Assembly: GCF_019904175.1 (NCBI RefSeq)
Contig: NZ_CP061913.1
Span: 3,100,001 to 3,164,000, forward strand
Direction of reading: 5' to 3'
Origin: Dactylosporangium vinaceum
GTDB taxonomy: Bacteria > Actinomycetota > Actinomycetes > Mycobacteriales > Micromonosporaceae
Length of the DNA: 64,000 bases
Position 1 is the stretch's first letter, and each line of letters starts with the position of its first letter. The position numbers and the translations under genes are program-made. This document shows positions 9,541-17,846 of the stretch, one piece after another. The notes below the pieces were generated by a model, which did not search any database, was not told the DNA's origin, and saw only the letters and a list, made by a program, of their open reading frames with translations.

Positions 9541-10142
9541 CGACCGTCGACGTCTGGCTCGTCGACACCCGCCGCCCGTTCACGTCCACCCTGGACCCCG
9601 GCGAGATCCGCCGCCGCGACGCACTGCGCTCGCCCGAGGACCGGCGCCGCTTCGACGCGTCCCACTCGGCCCGGCGCCGCATCCTCCTGGAGCGGCTGCC
9701 GGAGCTGCACTGGGAGCAGGGCCCCCACGGCAAGCCCTATCTGGCCGGGGAGCCGCTGCAGGTGAACCTGTCGCACGCGGGGGAGTGGGCGGCCATCGCC
9801 GTCACCGCCGAGCGTCCCGTGGGCGTGGACCTGCAGGACATCCTCGACGACACCGACTACCGGGGCCTGGCCCGCCGGTTCTTCCCGCCCGCCGAGGCCG
9901 GCCTGGTGGCCCGCGGCGGCCCCGCGGTGTTCGCCGGACTGTGGGCCCGCAAGGAGGCGGTGGTCAAGGCGGCCGGTGACCGCCTCATGCGCAACCTGCG
10001 GCTGGCCGTCGCCGGAGACCCGCCGCCGCTCGTCCATCTGGACGGCGCGCCCCACGCGGTCGCCGACCTCGAGGCGCCGGCCGGGTTCCGGGCCGCCGTC
10101 GCCCTGGCCGGTGCGGCCCCCTTCAGCATCCGAATGCACTGA
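9537..10142 (+). CDS. Sfp-type 4'-phosphopantetheinyl transferase (201 aa)
   Basis: Carries the two PPTase signatures: (V)GVDLQ with the Mg-binding Asp, and LWARKEAVVKAAGD (the W-x-x-K-E-A-x-x-K pattern). NLSHAGEWAA matches the conserved N-L-S-H segment. It transfers phosphopantetheine from CoA to the conserved Ser of carrier proteins, and this cluster has four stand-alone ACPs that need it. The GTG start overlaps the stop of the aminotransferase. The last 20 bases overlap the convergent KAS III-like gene on the other strand, so the two transcription units collide tail to tail here. Confidence 0.9.
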   Translation: MTTVDVWLVDTRRPFTSTLDPGEIRRRDALRSPEDRRRFDASHSARRRILLERLPELHWEQGPHGKPYLAGEPLQVNLSHAGEWAAIAVTAERPVGVDLQDILDDTDYRGLARRFFPPAEAGLVARGGPAVFAGLWARKEAVVKAAGDRLMRNLRLAVAGDPPPLVHLDGAPHAVADLEAPAGFRAAVALAGAAPFSIRMH

Positions 10143-10890
10143 TGGACAGGTACCGCAGCGCCCGGTCGTAGTCGGCCACCACCACCGGACCGTCCACCGT
10201 CGCGAGCGCCTCCCACACGCCGGTCATCGGCTGGCCGGGGTCGGCGAGCACGACCCTGTCTGCCTTGATGTCAGCCTCGAAGGCGCGCAGGTGGGTCCCG
10301 AGCACGACGGTCGCCGCCGTGACGTCGCCGAGCCGGTCGACCACCTCGGCCGCCTCCGCGCCCGCGATGACCCGCGGCGCGGAGACCTCCACTGCAGACG
10401 GCCCGAGGAGCACGGCCACGCCGCAGTGGGCGGCCGGGACCTCCACCGGGACGGCCGGGTCGTACGGCAGGACCGACTGCTCGACCACGATGAGCAGCGA
10501 GCGCTCGTAGAGCCCGCAGCGCGCATAGTCGTGCAGCAGCCGCAGCGCCGTGTGCGCGCCGGCCCGCCCCTGGTCCGACACCGCGAACGCCATCGGCCGG
10601 CCGGGGCAGACGTGGCTCAGGTAGGTGGCCGTCGCCCGGCCCGGCGTGATGTCCGGGATGTCGTAGGCGAGCACCAGCGCGTCGACGGGCTCGTCCGGCA
10701 GCAGCACGGCCGCCATCTCGCCGTACGACTGGCCCCCGGCCATGCCGGTCGGCGCGCCGAGCCCGTACGCGCCGACCATGTCGCCGAGGTACGTGGCCAG
10801 CAGCGCCGCGTGCGCCGGGTCGGCCGCGCCCCGGGCCGGCTCCGGGAACCGCCGCGACTCGGCGCGGCGCAACCCCCAGGGCACGCTCAC
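10123..10890 (-). CDS. KAS III-like thiolase-fold protein lacking the active-site Cys (255 aa)
   Basis: Aligned by eye with the KAS III two genes upstream, AFAVSDQGRAG matches AFAVGQQACASG, so the catalytic Cys position is Arg (about residue 109). The protein is about 50 residues shorter than its partner, and I see no His-Asn motif of a complete KAS III active site. It is therefore probably a non-catalytic partner, as PqsB is for PqsC in quinolone synthesis or CLF is for KS-alpha in type II PKS. The GTG start overlaps the ACP stop (GTGA), so KAS III, ACP and this protein are a coupled block at the end of the leftward operon. A regulatory or degenerate role is also possible. Confidence 0.7.
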   Translation of the reverse strand: MSVPWGLRRAESRRFPEPARGAADPAHAALLATYLGDMVGAYGLGAPTGMAGGQSYGEMAAVLLPDEPVDALVLAYDIPDITPGRATATYLSHVCPGRPMAFAVSDQGRAGAHTALRLLHDYARCGLYERSLLIVVEQSVLPYDPAVPVEVPAAHCGVAVLLGPSAVEVSAPRVIAGAEAAEVVDRLGDVTAATVVLGTHLRAFEADIKADRVVLADPGQPMTGVWEALATVDGPVVVADYDRALRYLSISAFGC

Positions 10891-11171
10891 TCCTCCGGCA
10901 GCAGGTTGCCGGCGACGTAGTGCGCGAGGGTGCCGACCGTCTCGAAGTCGTCGCGCCCCAGGTCCTCGACGCTGATCTCGCGTTCGAGGCGGTCCTCGAG
11001 CTCCAGCACCAGCTCCAGGCCGGTGGTCGAGCTCATGCCGAGGTCGTCCATGAGCGTGGTGGACTCCGACGCGTCGGGCACCTCCCGCTTGAGCACGCGT
11101 GGGAGCAGGGCGCAGATCGTCGCCACGACGTGCTCGCGCAGCGCCGGGTCCACGGTAACGGTGTCGGACAC
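10887..11171 (-). CDS. Acyl carrier protein (94 aa)
   Basis: Small acidic four-helix ACP/PCP-type protein. The attachment region reads DDLGMSSTTGLELVLELEDR: the usual D-S-L is replaced by S-S-T. The second Ser of the MSST stretch is in the phosphopantetheine position, but the Asp before it is missing. It lies between KAS III and the Cys-less KAS III-like gene, with 34 bases to the former and a GTGA overlap with the latter, so it is probably the carrier on which that pair condenses. GTG start with AAAGGA upstream. Confidence 0.8.
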   Translation of the reverse strand: MSDTVTVDPALREHVVATICALLPRVLKREVPDASESTTLMDDLGMSSTTGLELVLELEDRLEREISVEDLGRDDFETVGTLAHYVAGNLLPEE

Positions 11172-11205
11172 GGTGGTTCCTTTCCCAGAGTCGGGCCGGG
11201 GTTTG

Positions 11206-12129
11206 TCAGTGCTCGAAGACCATGGCGGAGAACGTGGCGCCGCGGCCGGCCCCGGCGGCGGCGATCACGTAGCGGTCCCCGGGCCGCAGCAGGCCGCGCT
11301 CGACGGCGGTCCGGTGGTTGACGAAGGCGTCGGCGCAGAACAGGTGCCCGTAGTCGGCGACGTGCTCGAGCAGGACCCGCTCGAGCGGGTAGCCGATCCG
11401 CTTGCACGTGCGCTGCCAGGCGATCTGGTTCACGTTGTGCGGCAGGATGACCGCGAGGTCGCCGAGCTGCAGCCCGGCCCGGGTGGCCGCCGCGACGACC
11501 ACCTCGCCGAGGGCGTCGTGGTAGATGCGCTGGTATTCGGCGGCGACGTCCTGCGCGTCACCGTCGAACTCCCCGCGCAGCCGGGCCACGTAGGACAGCA
11601 GCCGGTCCCGGTCCCCCGACGCGGACACCAGGCACGCGGCCGCCCCCTCGCCGAACATCGACGTGTCCGGCACGAACTGGGTCTCCCGGGTGAACGTCTT
11701 CTCCCCGGCGAGCACGATGGCCAGCGCGTCGTCCCCGTCGGCCGCCAGGAGCCGCCCGGCCAGATCGACCGCGAGGAGCCCGGAGGCGCACGCCTGCTGC
11801 CCGACCGCGAACGCCTGCGCGTGCCCGAGGCCCGCCGTCCGAAGGGCCTCGTGCAGAGGATTTCGGGGGTACGGCACCACGACGGGGTTCGTCCGCGCGT
11901 ACAGCACGTACCGGACCCGGGCCCGCTGCTCCTCGCGCAGGGCGAGGTCGGCCAGGGCCAGCGACAGCAGCCCGGTCAGCGTCTCGTCGGTGCGCGCCGC
12001 GGTCCCGAGTTTGTGATACCGGCGGAACACCCGCACCTGCATCGGCGTGAGGTCGAACGTCTCGGCGTAGGACTCGATGCTCACCCGCCCCTCGGGCACG
12101 AACGTCCCGACGGCGGCGATCGCGGTCAT
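11206..12129 (-). CDS. 3-oxoacyl-ACP synthase III-like ketosynthase (307 aa)
   Basis: Thiolase-fold condensing enzyme. The active-site Cys is in AFAVGQQACASG (about Cys114), the first catalytic His in LPHNVNQIAW (about His231). In FabH the third residue is Asn in Y-G-N-T-S; here the segment reads ADYGHLFCADAFVN, so Asn is replaced by His (about His262). That is like the modified triads of KAS III enzymes that do acyl transfer or unusual condensations rather than plain malonyl-ACP priming (PqsC, CerJ types). The start overlaps the stop of the condensation-domain gene. Likely forms a complex with the Cys-less homologue downstream. Confidence 0.82.
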   Translation of the reverse strand: MTAIAAVGTFVPEGRVSIESYAETFDLTPMQVRVFRRYHKLGTAARTDETLTGLLSLALADLALREEQRARVRYVLYARTNPVVVPYPRNPLHEALRTAGLGHAQAFAVGQQACASGLLAVDLAGRLLAADGDDALAIVLAGEKTFTRETQFVPDTSMFGEGAAACLVSASGDRDRLLSYVARLRGEFDGDAQDVAAEYQRIYHDALGEVVVAAATRAGLQLGDLAVILPHNVNQIAWQRTCKRIGYPLERVLLEHVADYGHLFCADAFVNHRTAVERGLLRPGDRYVIAAAGAGRGATFSAMVFEH

Positions 12130-13445
12130 GACAACTCCTCCACCTGCTGGACGGCCAGGGACTCCACGCGGCGCACCAGCGCCTCGGCACCGGCCGCGGG
12201 CAGCCGGGCCGCGTCGGTGAACACGGTCAGCAGCAGCGCACCGCCGTCGCCGTCGTCGATGTCCACGCTGAGCGGGTCGAACGGGTCGTCCTGGGCGACG
12301 GTCCACCGGAAGGTGCCCGGCGGCGCGGCCCGCACGGCGCCGGCGTCCGGGACGGCACCGGCGAAGCCCTGGCGGGTGGCGACCCGGCGGTCGTTGCACC
12401 ACAGGCCCGCGTCCGGGTCGGCCCCGGCGGCGGCGAACGCGGCGGCGACGGCGTCGGGGTCGACGTAGGCGTACTTGTAGGCGGCCATCGCGGCCGCGCC
12501 GACCCGCTGCAGCGCCTCGGCGAACGGCAACCCGGCGACGTCGGCCGCGCACAGGCCGCGCTGGGCCACCATGGCGACGACCCGCCCGAAGCCGCGGCGG
12601 AACCGGTTGCTCACCATAGGCCGCAGCACCGCCGGGCCGTCCCCGGGCAGCGCCTGGGCCAGCAGGGTCATGAGGACCTGCGAGGAGTCGGCGTCGGCCC
12701 GCTCCGACAGCGCGTGCACGGCCAGCGGCAGCGCCGTGGTCCGGAACTCCCCGCGCAGGTGGGGCCCGGACGTCGCGACGCTGGGTGCCGGGATGCGGGC
12801 GATCGTGCGCTGCCAGTGGCGTACCGCCGAAGCGTTCTGTCGTCGACCGGCGGGACCGGCCTGCCAGCGCGCCTGCTCGAGGGGCGGGGTGCCGGTGTCG
12901 GGGTCGGCGTCCGCCCGGGCGGCGACCTCGGCCAGGAAGATGCGCCCGCCGAGCCCGTCGGTGACGAGGTGCGGCATGACCGTCGACAGGTGGCTGGGGA
13001 CTCCGCGGTGGCGGACCACGGCCATCCGGATCGGCCACTCCTCGACCAGGTCGTAGGGGCGGGCCCGGTCGCGGGCGTCGAGCGCGACGACGTACGCCTC
13101 CGGGTCCGCCCCGTCCGGGCAGTCGTACACGTCCAGGCCCACGGTGCCGCGGTCGGCGACGCTCTGCAGCGGCCGGCCGTCGGGGGCGAAGCGCAGTCGG
13201 GTGCGCATCGTGGGGTACCGCCGCAGCATCCACCGCAGCTCGTCGGCGACGTCGGCCAGGGTCGTGCCCGGGGCCAGCCGCGACCAGCCGCCGATGGGCA
13301 GCCAGGAGCGCTGCCGCTGCATTGTCAGCCAGATCTCGCGCTGACCCCAGGCCAGCTCGCCGACGCCCGCCCCGGACCCGGTGAACCGCACCGGGATGCG
13401 CGCGGCGGGCACCAGCGGCCGCGGCGGGGTGCGCAGGTCAGGCAT
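12126..13445 (-). CDS. Stand-alone condensation-domain protein with altered HHxxxDG motif (439 aa)
   Basis: NRPS condensation-domain superfamily (chloramphenicol acetyltransferase fold). The motif that normally reads HHxxxDG is PHLVTDG at about residues 158-164, so the first His is Pro while the catalytic second His, Asp and Gly remain. The N-terminus contains GVGELAWGQ, a mark shared with the orphan paralogue at 53-54.4 kb, and ISLPLAVHAL/MVSNRFRRGF-like regions follow. Expected role: amide or ester formation between carrier-bound or free partners, in trans. Overlaps the preceding adenylating-enzyme gene by 8 bases and the following KAS III gene by 4, so it is tightly coupled. Confidence 0.8.
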   Translation of the reverse strand: MPDLRTPPRPLVPAARIPVRFTGSGAGVGELAWGQREIWLTMQRQRSWLPIGGWSRLAPGTTLADVADELRWMLRRYPTMRTRLRFAPDGRPLQSVADRGTVGLDVYDCPDGADPEAYVVALDARDRARPYDLVEEWPIRMAVVRHRGVPSHLSTVMPHLVTDGLGGRIFLAEVAARADADPDTGTPPLEQARWQAGPAGRRQNASAVRHWQRTIARIPAPSVATSGPHLRGEFRTTALPLAVHALSERADADSSQVLMTLLAQALPGDGPAVLRPMVSNRFRRGFGRVVAMVAQRGLCAADVAGLPFAEALQRVGAAAMAAYKYAYVDPDAVAAAFAAAGADPDAGLWCNDRRVATRQGFAGAVPDAGAVRAAPPGTFRWTVAQDDPFDPLSVDIDDGDGGALLLTVFTDAARLPAAGAEALVRRVESLAVQQVEELS

Positions 13446-15069
13446 GCGCCATCGCGGCGAGGTGCCGCTGGCGCATGAGGAACTTGCGCACCTTCCCGGT
13501 CGGGCCGAGGACGAGGTCGTCCTCGGGGTAGACGACCACCTTGCGCAGTGTCGCGGCCGCGGCCGCCGTGAGCGCGCCCCGGACGGCCTCGGTGTGCTCC
13601 GTCGCGGGATCGGCCCCGGCGTGCAGGGACAGCAGCACGTCGGTGACGACGGTGCCCTCCGGGGTGCGGGCCGAGACGACAGTGCAGTCGCGGACCTCGG
13701 GTATCGCCCGCAGGATCCGCTCCTCCGACATGGCCGTGTAGAGGAACTCGCCGCCGCCGAGGTCGACGGAGTCCACGGCCCGGTCGACGTGGTAGTAGTA
13801 GCCCTCGTCGTCGCGGTACATGAGGTCGCCGGTCAGGTAGTAGCCGGCGAGCCGGTTGCGATAGGTGTTGACGTGGTCGTTCCAGTAGCCGGGGGCGAGC
13901 GTCGGCGACTTGAGCCCGAAGTGCCCGACCGCGCCGACGGGGACCTCGCGCCCGGTCTCGGTGTCGAGCAGCGCCACGTCGGCGAAGACGTGCGGGACGC
14001 CGACGCACCGCCCGTAGCGCTCGGTGTCGGGGCGGTGCGAGATGTGGAACGCGGAGTGCCCCATCTCGGTCGAGCCGAGCCCGTCGACGAACGTGGAGCC
14101 CTTGACCCGCTGCACGCCCTCGCGGGTCACGATGTTGCGGCTGCCGGCGTTGACGAGGTTGCGGATGTGCGGCTCGTGCGCGCAGTCGCCCGTGTTGAAC
14201 CACAGCGACACCGAGTCGATGCCCCGCGCCGGCAGGTCGTAGCGGGCCAGCTCGGCCCACGTCACCGCGAACCCGAACACCCCCGACGGCCGCCACCGCT
14301 CGATCGCCTCGAGCACCGCCGCCCCGTCGTCCTGCCGCGACAGGAACAGCAGCTCCGAACGGTTGCTCAGGGCGTGGTTGATGGTCATGATCCCGGCCGC
14401 GTGCGGCGCGGGCAGCGCGCTGAGAATCCGCTCGGTGCCCTGCGCCCGCGGCCCGGCGAGCCGGATCTTCCGCGTGGCGTGGAACAGGCTGGCGTGCGAG
14501 TGCACCACCGCCGTCGGCATCCGCGTCGTGCCCGAGGAGTGCGTGATCGCGATCGGATCGTCGGCGTGGTGCCGGAACGCCACCGGCGCCGCGGCCGGGT
14601 CGCCGGTGCCGGTCTCGGCCACGTCGTGCACGGCGATGCCGCCGAGGTCGGCGTCGCCGAGGCGCTCGCGGTGGGCGGCGTCGGTGAGCAGGGCGACGCC
14701 GCGCAGCTTGCGGATGTACTCGGCGGCGATGTCGCCGGGGATGTTGGGGTTCATCAGCGCGGGGATCGCGCCGAGCCACACCAGGCCCATCCAGTTGAGG
14801 AAGCAGTCGGCGGCGCTCGTCACGTAGACGGCGACCGGGTCGCGGCGGCTGATGCCCGCCGCGTGCAGCCACGCCGCCCGGGCCGCGGCCCGCGTGTACA
14901 GCTCGCCGAGCGTCAGCCCCTGCCAGGCCGGGATGCCGTCGACGGGGGTGTCGAAGGTCATGCCCGGCCCGTCGAGGGGTGCACCGTGCTCGATCAGTTT
15001 GTGCAGGACGTTGCCGGCTCCGACGCTCGGGTCGGCGGCCAGCGCGGCCCGGATATTGGTGGCTGCCAT
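13438..15069 (-). CDS. Acyl/aryl-adenylating enzyme, ANL superfamily (543 aa)
   Basis: AMP-forming ligase. Core motifs: A3 P-loop THSSGTTRMPTAVV, A5 DGLGSTEMGHS, A7 GYYLTGDLMYRDD, the hinge region DRAVDSVDLGGGEFLYT (a variant of the usual R-x-K-D), and the A10 Lys in LGPTGKVRKFL. It would activate an acid as acyl-AMP and load it on CoA or one of the free ACPs. The adjacent E1 genes and HmaS suggest an aromatic or short acyl acid, but the substrate cannot be read from the sequence. ATG preceded by AGAGGAG. It sits between E1-beta (11 bases) and the condensation-domain gene (8-base overlap). Confidence 0.85.
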   Translation of the reverse strand: MAATNIRAALAADPSVGAGNVLHKLIEHGAPLDGPGMTFDTPVDGIPAWQGLTLGELYTRAAARAAWLHAAGISRRDPVAVYVTSAADCFLNWMGLVWLGAIPALMNPNIPGDIAAEYIRKLRGVALLTDAAHRERLGDADLGGIAVHDVAETGTGDPAAAPVAFRHHADDPIAITHSSGTTRMPTAVVHSHASLFHATRKIRLAGPRAQGTERILSALPAPHAAGIMTINHALSNRSELLFLSRQDDGAAVLEAIERWRPSGVFGFAVTWAELARYDLPARGIDSVSLWFNTGDCAHEPHIRNLVNAGSRNIVTREGVQRVKGSTFVDGLGSTEMGHSAFHISHRPDTERYGRCVGVPHVFADVALLDTETGREVPVGAVGHFGLKSPTLAPGYWNDHVNTYRNRLAGYYLTGDLMYRDDEGYYYHVDRAVDSVDLGGGEFLYTAMSEERILRAIPEVRDCTVVSARTPEGTVVTDVLLSLHAGADPATEHTEAVRGALTAAAAATLRKVVVYPEDDLVLGPTGKVRKFLMRQRHLAAMAHA

Positions 15070-15080
15070 TGTCGACTCCT

Positions 15081-16049
15081 CTAGAACTTCGCCACGTCTT
15101 CGATCGCGGCGCGGATCTGGGCCCGGGACGGCTGCAGGGCCAGGTCGAGGTCGCGGGCGAACGGCAGGACGGCGCCGTCCGGGCGGGTCACCCGGCGCGG
15201 CGGGGCGACCAGGTGCATACCTTCCGCGGCCGAGGCCAGGATCTCGCCGGCCATCCCGCACGAGCGGTTCGAGTCGTCGGCGACCACCAGGCGGCCGGTG
15301 CGCTCCAGGGAGGCGGCCAGGCCGGGCCAGTCGAACGGGTGCAGCGTGCGCGGGTCGAAGACCTCGACGGAGACGGTGCCGGCGAGCTCCTCGGCGACGG
15401 CCAGGGCGTCGTGGACGAGGTGGCCGACGGCGACCACCGTCACGTCGTCGCCGGGGCGGTGGACGCGGCCGACGCCGAGGGGGACGGGCGCCAGCCGGGC
15501 GAGGTCGACGTCGGCCCGGACGCCGACCGCGCCGGCCGGTGCGAAGACGACCACCGGGTCGTCGTCGCGGATCGCGGACGCCAGCAGGCCGTAGGCGTCC
15601 GCGGGCGTGGCCGGGACGACGGTCTTCACACCGACGTGGGCGAAGAGGCTGTAGGGGTGGTCCGAGTGCTGGCCCGCCCAGCCGCCGCGGGAGCCGGAGC
15701 TCGGCAGCAGATACGTCACCGGCACCCGTGTCTGCCCGCCCGTCATCAGCGAGAACTTGTGGGCCTGGTTGGCGATCTGTTCAAAGGCCAGGAACAGCAG
15801 GGCCGGGATCTGGTACTCGATGACGGGCCGCTGCCCCGCGATGGCGGCTCCGGTGGCGAAGCTGGTGAACGCCTGCTCCGAGATCGGCATGTCGATGACC
15901 CGGTCCGGGCCGAACTTCTTGTGCAGGCCGGTCGTCACGTTGCTCACGGCGACGCGGACGTCCTCGCCGAAGACGCACACCGCCGGGTCGCGCTCCATCT
16001 CCGCGGCCAGGGCCCGGTTCAGCGCCTTCAGGTACGACAGGTTCGTCAT
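15081..16049 (-). CDS. 2-Oxoacid dehydrogenase E1 component, beta subunit (322 aa)
   Basis: Transketolase pyrimidine-binding and C-terminal domains of pyruvate/acetoin/branched-chain dehydrogenase E1-beta (VFGEDVRVA, DMPISEQAFTSFATGAA, E-Q-I-A-N-Q-A, HSDHPYSLFAHVGVKTVVPATP). Together with the E1-alpha encoded just upstream (ATGA overlap) it forms a thiamine-diphosphate enzyme that decarboxylates a 2-oxoacid. No E2 or E3 gene is nearby. In pristinamycin biosynthesis E1-like PglB/PglC act on phenylpyruvate-derived phenylglycine precursors, and in naphthyridinomycin/quinocarcin pathways E1-type proteins load a C2 unit on an ACP. Either precedent fits a free-ACP acceptor here; 4-hydroxyphenylglyoxylate from Hmo is a plausible substrate (inference). 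Confidence 0.88.
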   Translation of the reverse strand: MTNLSYLKALNRALAAEMERDPAVCVFGEDVRVAVSNVTTGLHKKFGPDRVIDMPISEQAFTSFATGAAIAGQRPVIEYQIPALLFLAFEQIANQAHKFSLMTGGQTRVPVTYLLPSSGSRGGWAGQHSDHPYSLFAHVGVKTVVPATPADAYGLLASAIRDDDPVVVFAPAGAVGVRADVDLARLAPVPLGVGRVHRPGDDVTVVAVGHLVHDALAVAEELAGTVSVEVFDPRTLHPFDWPGLAASLERTGRLVVADDSNRSCGMAGEILASAAEGMHLVAPPRRVTRPDGAVLPFARDLDLALQPSRAQIRAAIEDVAKF

Positions 16050-17011
16050 CAGACACCGGCCCGGGTGCGCAGGCCGTCGGCGTAGAGGTGGTCGAGGGCG
16101 CCGCCGGGGTCGGGGTGCGGGCTCTGCCGGGCGAAGTCCACGGCGGCCTCCAGCACAGCCTCGATCTCGGCGTCGACATGGGCCCGCGCGGCCGCGTCGA
16201 GCCGGGCGCCCTGGATCTCGACGGGGTCGCGGGACATGCCCGCCGCGACCTCGGCGTCGGTGCGGTAGCGGGGGCGGGCGGCGTGTTCCCAAGTGTGGTG
16301 GGCGTCGAACCGGTACGCGACGCACTCGAGCAGGGTGGGGCCCTCGCCGGCGCGGGCGCGCTCGACGGCTTCGCGCGCCTCGGCGAGTACGAGCGAAGGG
16401 TCTGTGGCATCGACGGTCTTCGCCGCAATCCCGAAGGCGGCGGCGCGGCCGGTGATGGTGCCGGCCACCGCGTCGGCGATCCGCGTCGTGGTGGCGAAGC
16501 CGTTGTTCTCGCACACGAAGACGACCGGGAGCTTCCACAGCGCGGCGAGGTTGAACGTCTCCAGGACCACGCCCTGGCTCACGGCGCCGTCGCCGAAGTA
16601 GGTGAGCGCAACCCGGTCCAGCCCGGCCCGGCGGCCGGCCCAGGCGGCGCCGGTCGCGATCGGGACGGCCGCGCCGACAATCGCGTTGGCGCCGAGGATG
16701 CCGATCGAGAAGTCCGCCGCGTGCATCGAACCGCCGCGGCCCCCGTTCAGGCCCGTGGCCCGGCCGGCCAGCTCGGCCATCACCCGGGCCGGGTCGGCGC
16801 CCTTCGCGAGGACGTGGCCGTGCCCGCGGTGCGTGCTCGTGATGACGTCGCCGGGCCGCAGCGCGGCGCAGGTGCCGGCGGCGATGGCCTCCTGCCCGAG
16901 ATACGGGTGGATGCCGCCGACGATCGTGCCGTCGCGGACGAGCTCGACGGCCCGCTCCTCGAAGCGGCGGATCAGGCGGACCGTCCGGTACAGCCCGGCG
17001 GCGTCAGTCAC
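16049..17011 (-). CDS. 2-Oxoacid dehydrogenase E1 component, alpha subunit (320 aa)
   Basis: Thiamine-diphosphate-binding subunit. The ThDP motif runs from FGDGAVSQG to FVCENN (GDG...NN), and the family blocks GQEAIAAGTCAALRPGD, STHRGHGH, GRGGSMHAAD and AYRFDAHHTWEHA are present. Length is normal for E1-alpha. GTG start with GAGGGAG upstream. It is followed with a 1-codon overlap by E1-beta, so subunits are made in equal amounts. Lying 12 bases after the DUF3050 gene, it belongs to the leftward biosynthetic operon and not to a primary-metabolism dehydrogenase locus, which would also carry E2 and E3. Confidence 0.88.
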   Translation of the reverse strand: MTDAAGLYRTVRLIRRFEERAVELVRDGTIVGGIHPYLGQEAIAAGTCAALRPGDVITSTHRGHGHVLAKGADPARVMAELAGRATGLNGGRGGSMHAADFSIGILGANAIVGAAVPIATGAAWAGRRAGLDRVALTYFGDGAVSQGVVLETFNLAALWKLPVVFVCENNGFATTTRIADAVAGTITGRAAAFGIAAKTVDATDPSLVLAEAREAVERARAGEGPTLLECVAYRFDAHHTWEHAARPRYRTDAEVAAGMSRDPVEIQGARLDAAARAHVDAEIEAVLEAAVDFARQSPHPDPGGALDHLYADGLRTRAGV

Positions 17012-17023
17012 GTTCGTTCTCCC

Positions 17024-17836
17024 TCAGACCGCAACGGCTTCGGCGCCCGCGTGCGCCTCGATCTCGGCGAGGATGCCGCTCCACAGCTTCACCCGGGCGT
17101 TGAGGGCCAGGTTGATCGTGTCGGCGCACTCGTTCCACTTGTTCTCGTCGTCGCCGCACAGATCGGTGACCATCTGCATGGCCATCGGCGTGTGCTGCTC
17201 GCCGTCGACCTCGATGTGCCGGGCCAGGTAGTCGACGAACGTGTCGAGCTGCCCGACCTGCTCGTTGACCTTGACGACCTGCTGGAACATGTCCGGGATC
17301 AGGTCCTCGCGGCCGAACGCGAACGCGGCCGCCTGGCAGTGCACCGGCGCGGTGTCGATGATGTGCCAGGTGAGCGCGACGAACTCGGCGGCCGGTGCCG
17401 GCACCCCGGCCTCGGCCATCGCCGCCGGCACCGGGGTGCCCGCGCGGAGCAGCTCGATGAACCGGTCGACGACGCCGCGCCCGGCGCCGGCCTCGGTCAT
17501 GCCCTCGAGGTACAGCTCGAAGTGGCTGATGAACCCACCGCGCAGCTCGTCGGACTCCTCGACCAGCACGATGTCGTTGATGAGGCGGCGGCTGCCGGTC
17601 GGGCCGGTCGGCACCCACGGGACGGTGACGCAGGTGAGGTTGCGCTGCAGCGACTTCAGCAGCGACATGAAGTCCCACACCGCGAACACGTGGTGCTCCA
17701 GGAACGTACGCACGGCCGGCAGGTCCTGCAGCCGGGCGTAGATCGGGTGGGTGACGACCTCGGTGCGCGCCTCGGCGATCAGCTCTTCGAGCCGGTCGAT
17801 GCCCGGGTGCCGCTGACCCCAGTCATAGCGGGACAT
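17024..17836 (-). CDS. DUF3050 haem-oxygenase-fold protein, putative metal-dependent oxidase (270 aa)
   Basis: Matches the DUF3050 pattern as I remember it: [73 protein letters not shown] and [13 protein letters not shown]. The conserved His and Glu residues on these helices are the kind that bind two irons in haem-oxygenase-like diiron oxidases such as UndA, BesC or SznF, which is why an oxidative role is suggested. No DUF3050 reaction is known to me. The ATG has AAGGAG 7 bases upstream. Its neighbour is a second non-haem iron oxygenase (PhyH), so the pathway has at least two oxidative tailoring steps beyond HmaS and Hmo. Confidence 0.75.
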   Translation of the reverse strand: MSRYDWGQRHPGIDRLEELIAEARTEVVTHPIYARLQDLPAVRTFLEHHVFAVWDFMSLLKSLQRNLTCVTVPWVPTGPTGSRRLINDIVLVEESDELRGGFISHFELYLEGMTEAGAGRGVVDRFIELLRAGTPVPAAMAEAGVPAPAAEFVALTWHIIDTAPVHCQAAAFAFGREDLIPDMFQQVVKVNEQVGQLDTFVDYLARHIEVDGEQHTPMAMQMVTDLCGDDENKWNECADTINLALNARVKLWSGILAEIEAHAGAEAVAV

Positions 17837-17846
17837 GTGGACTCCT

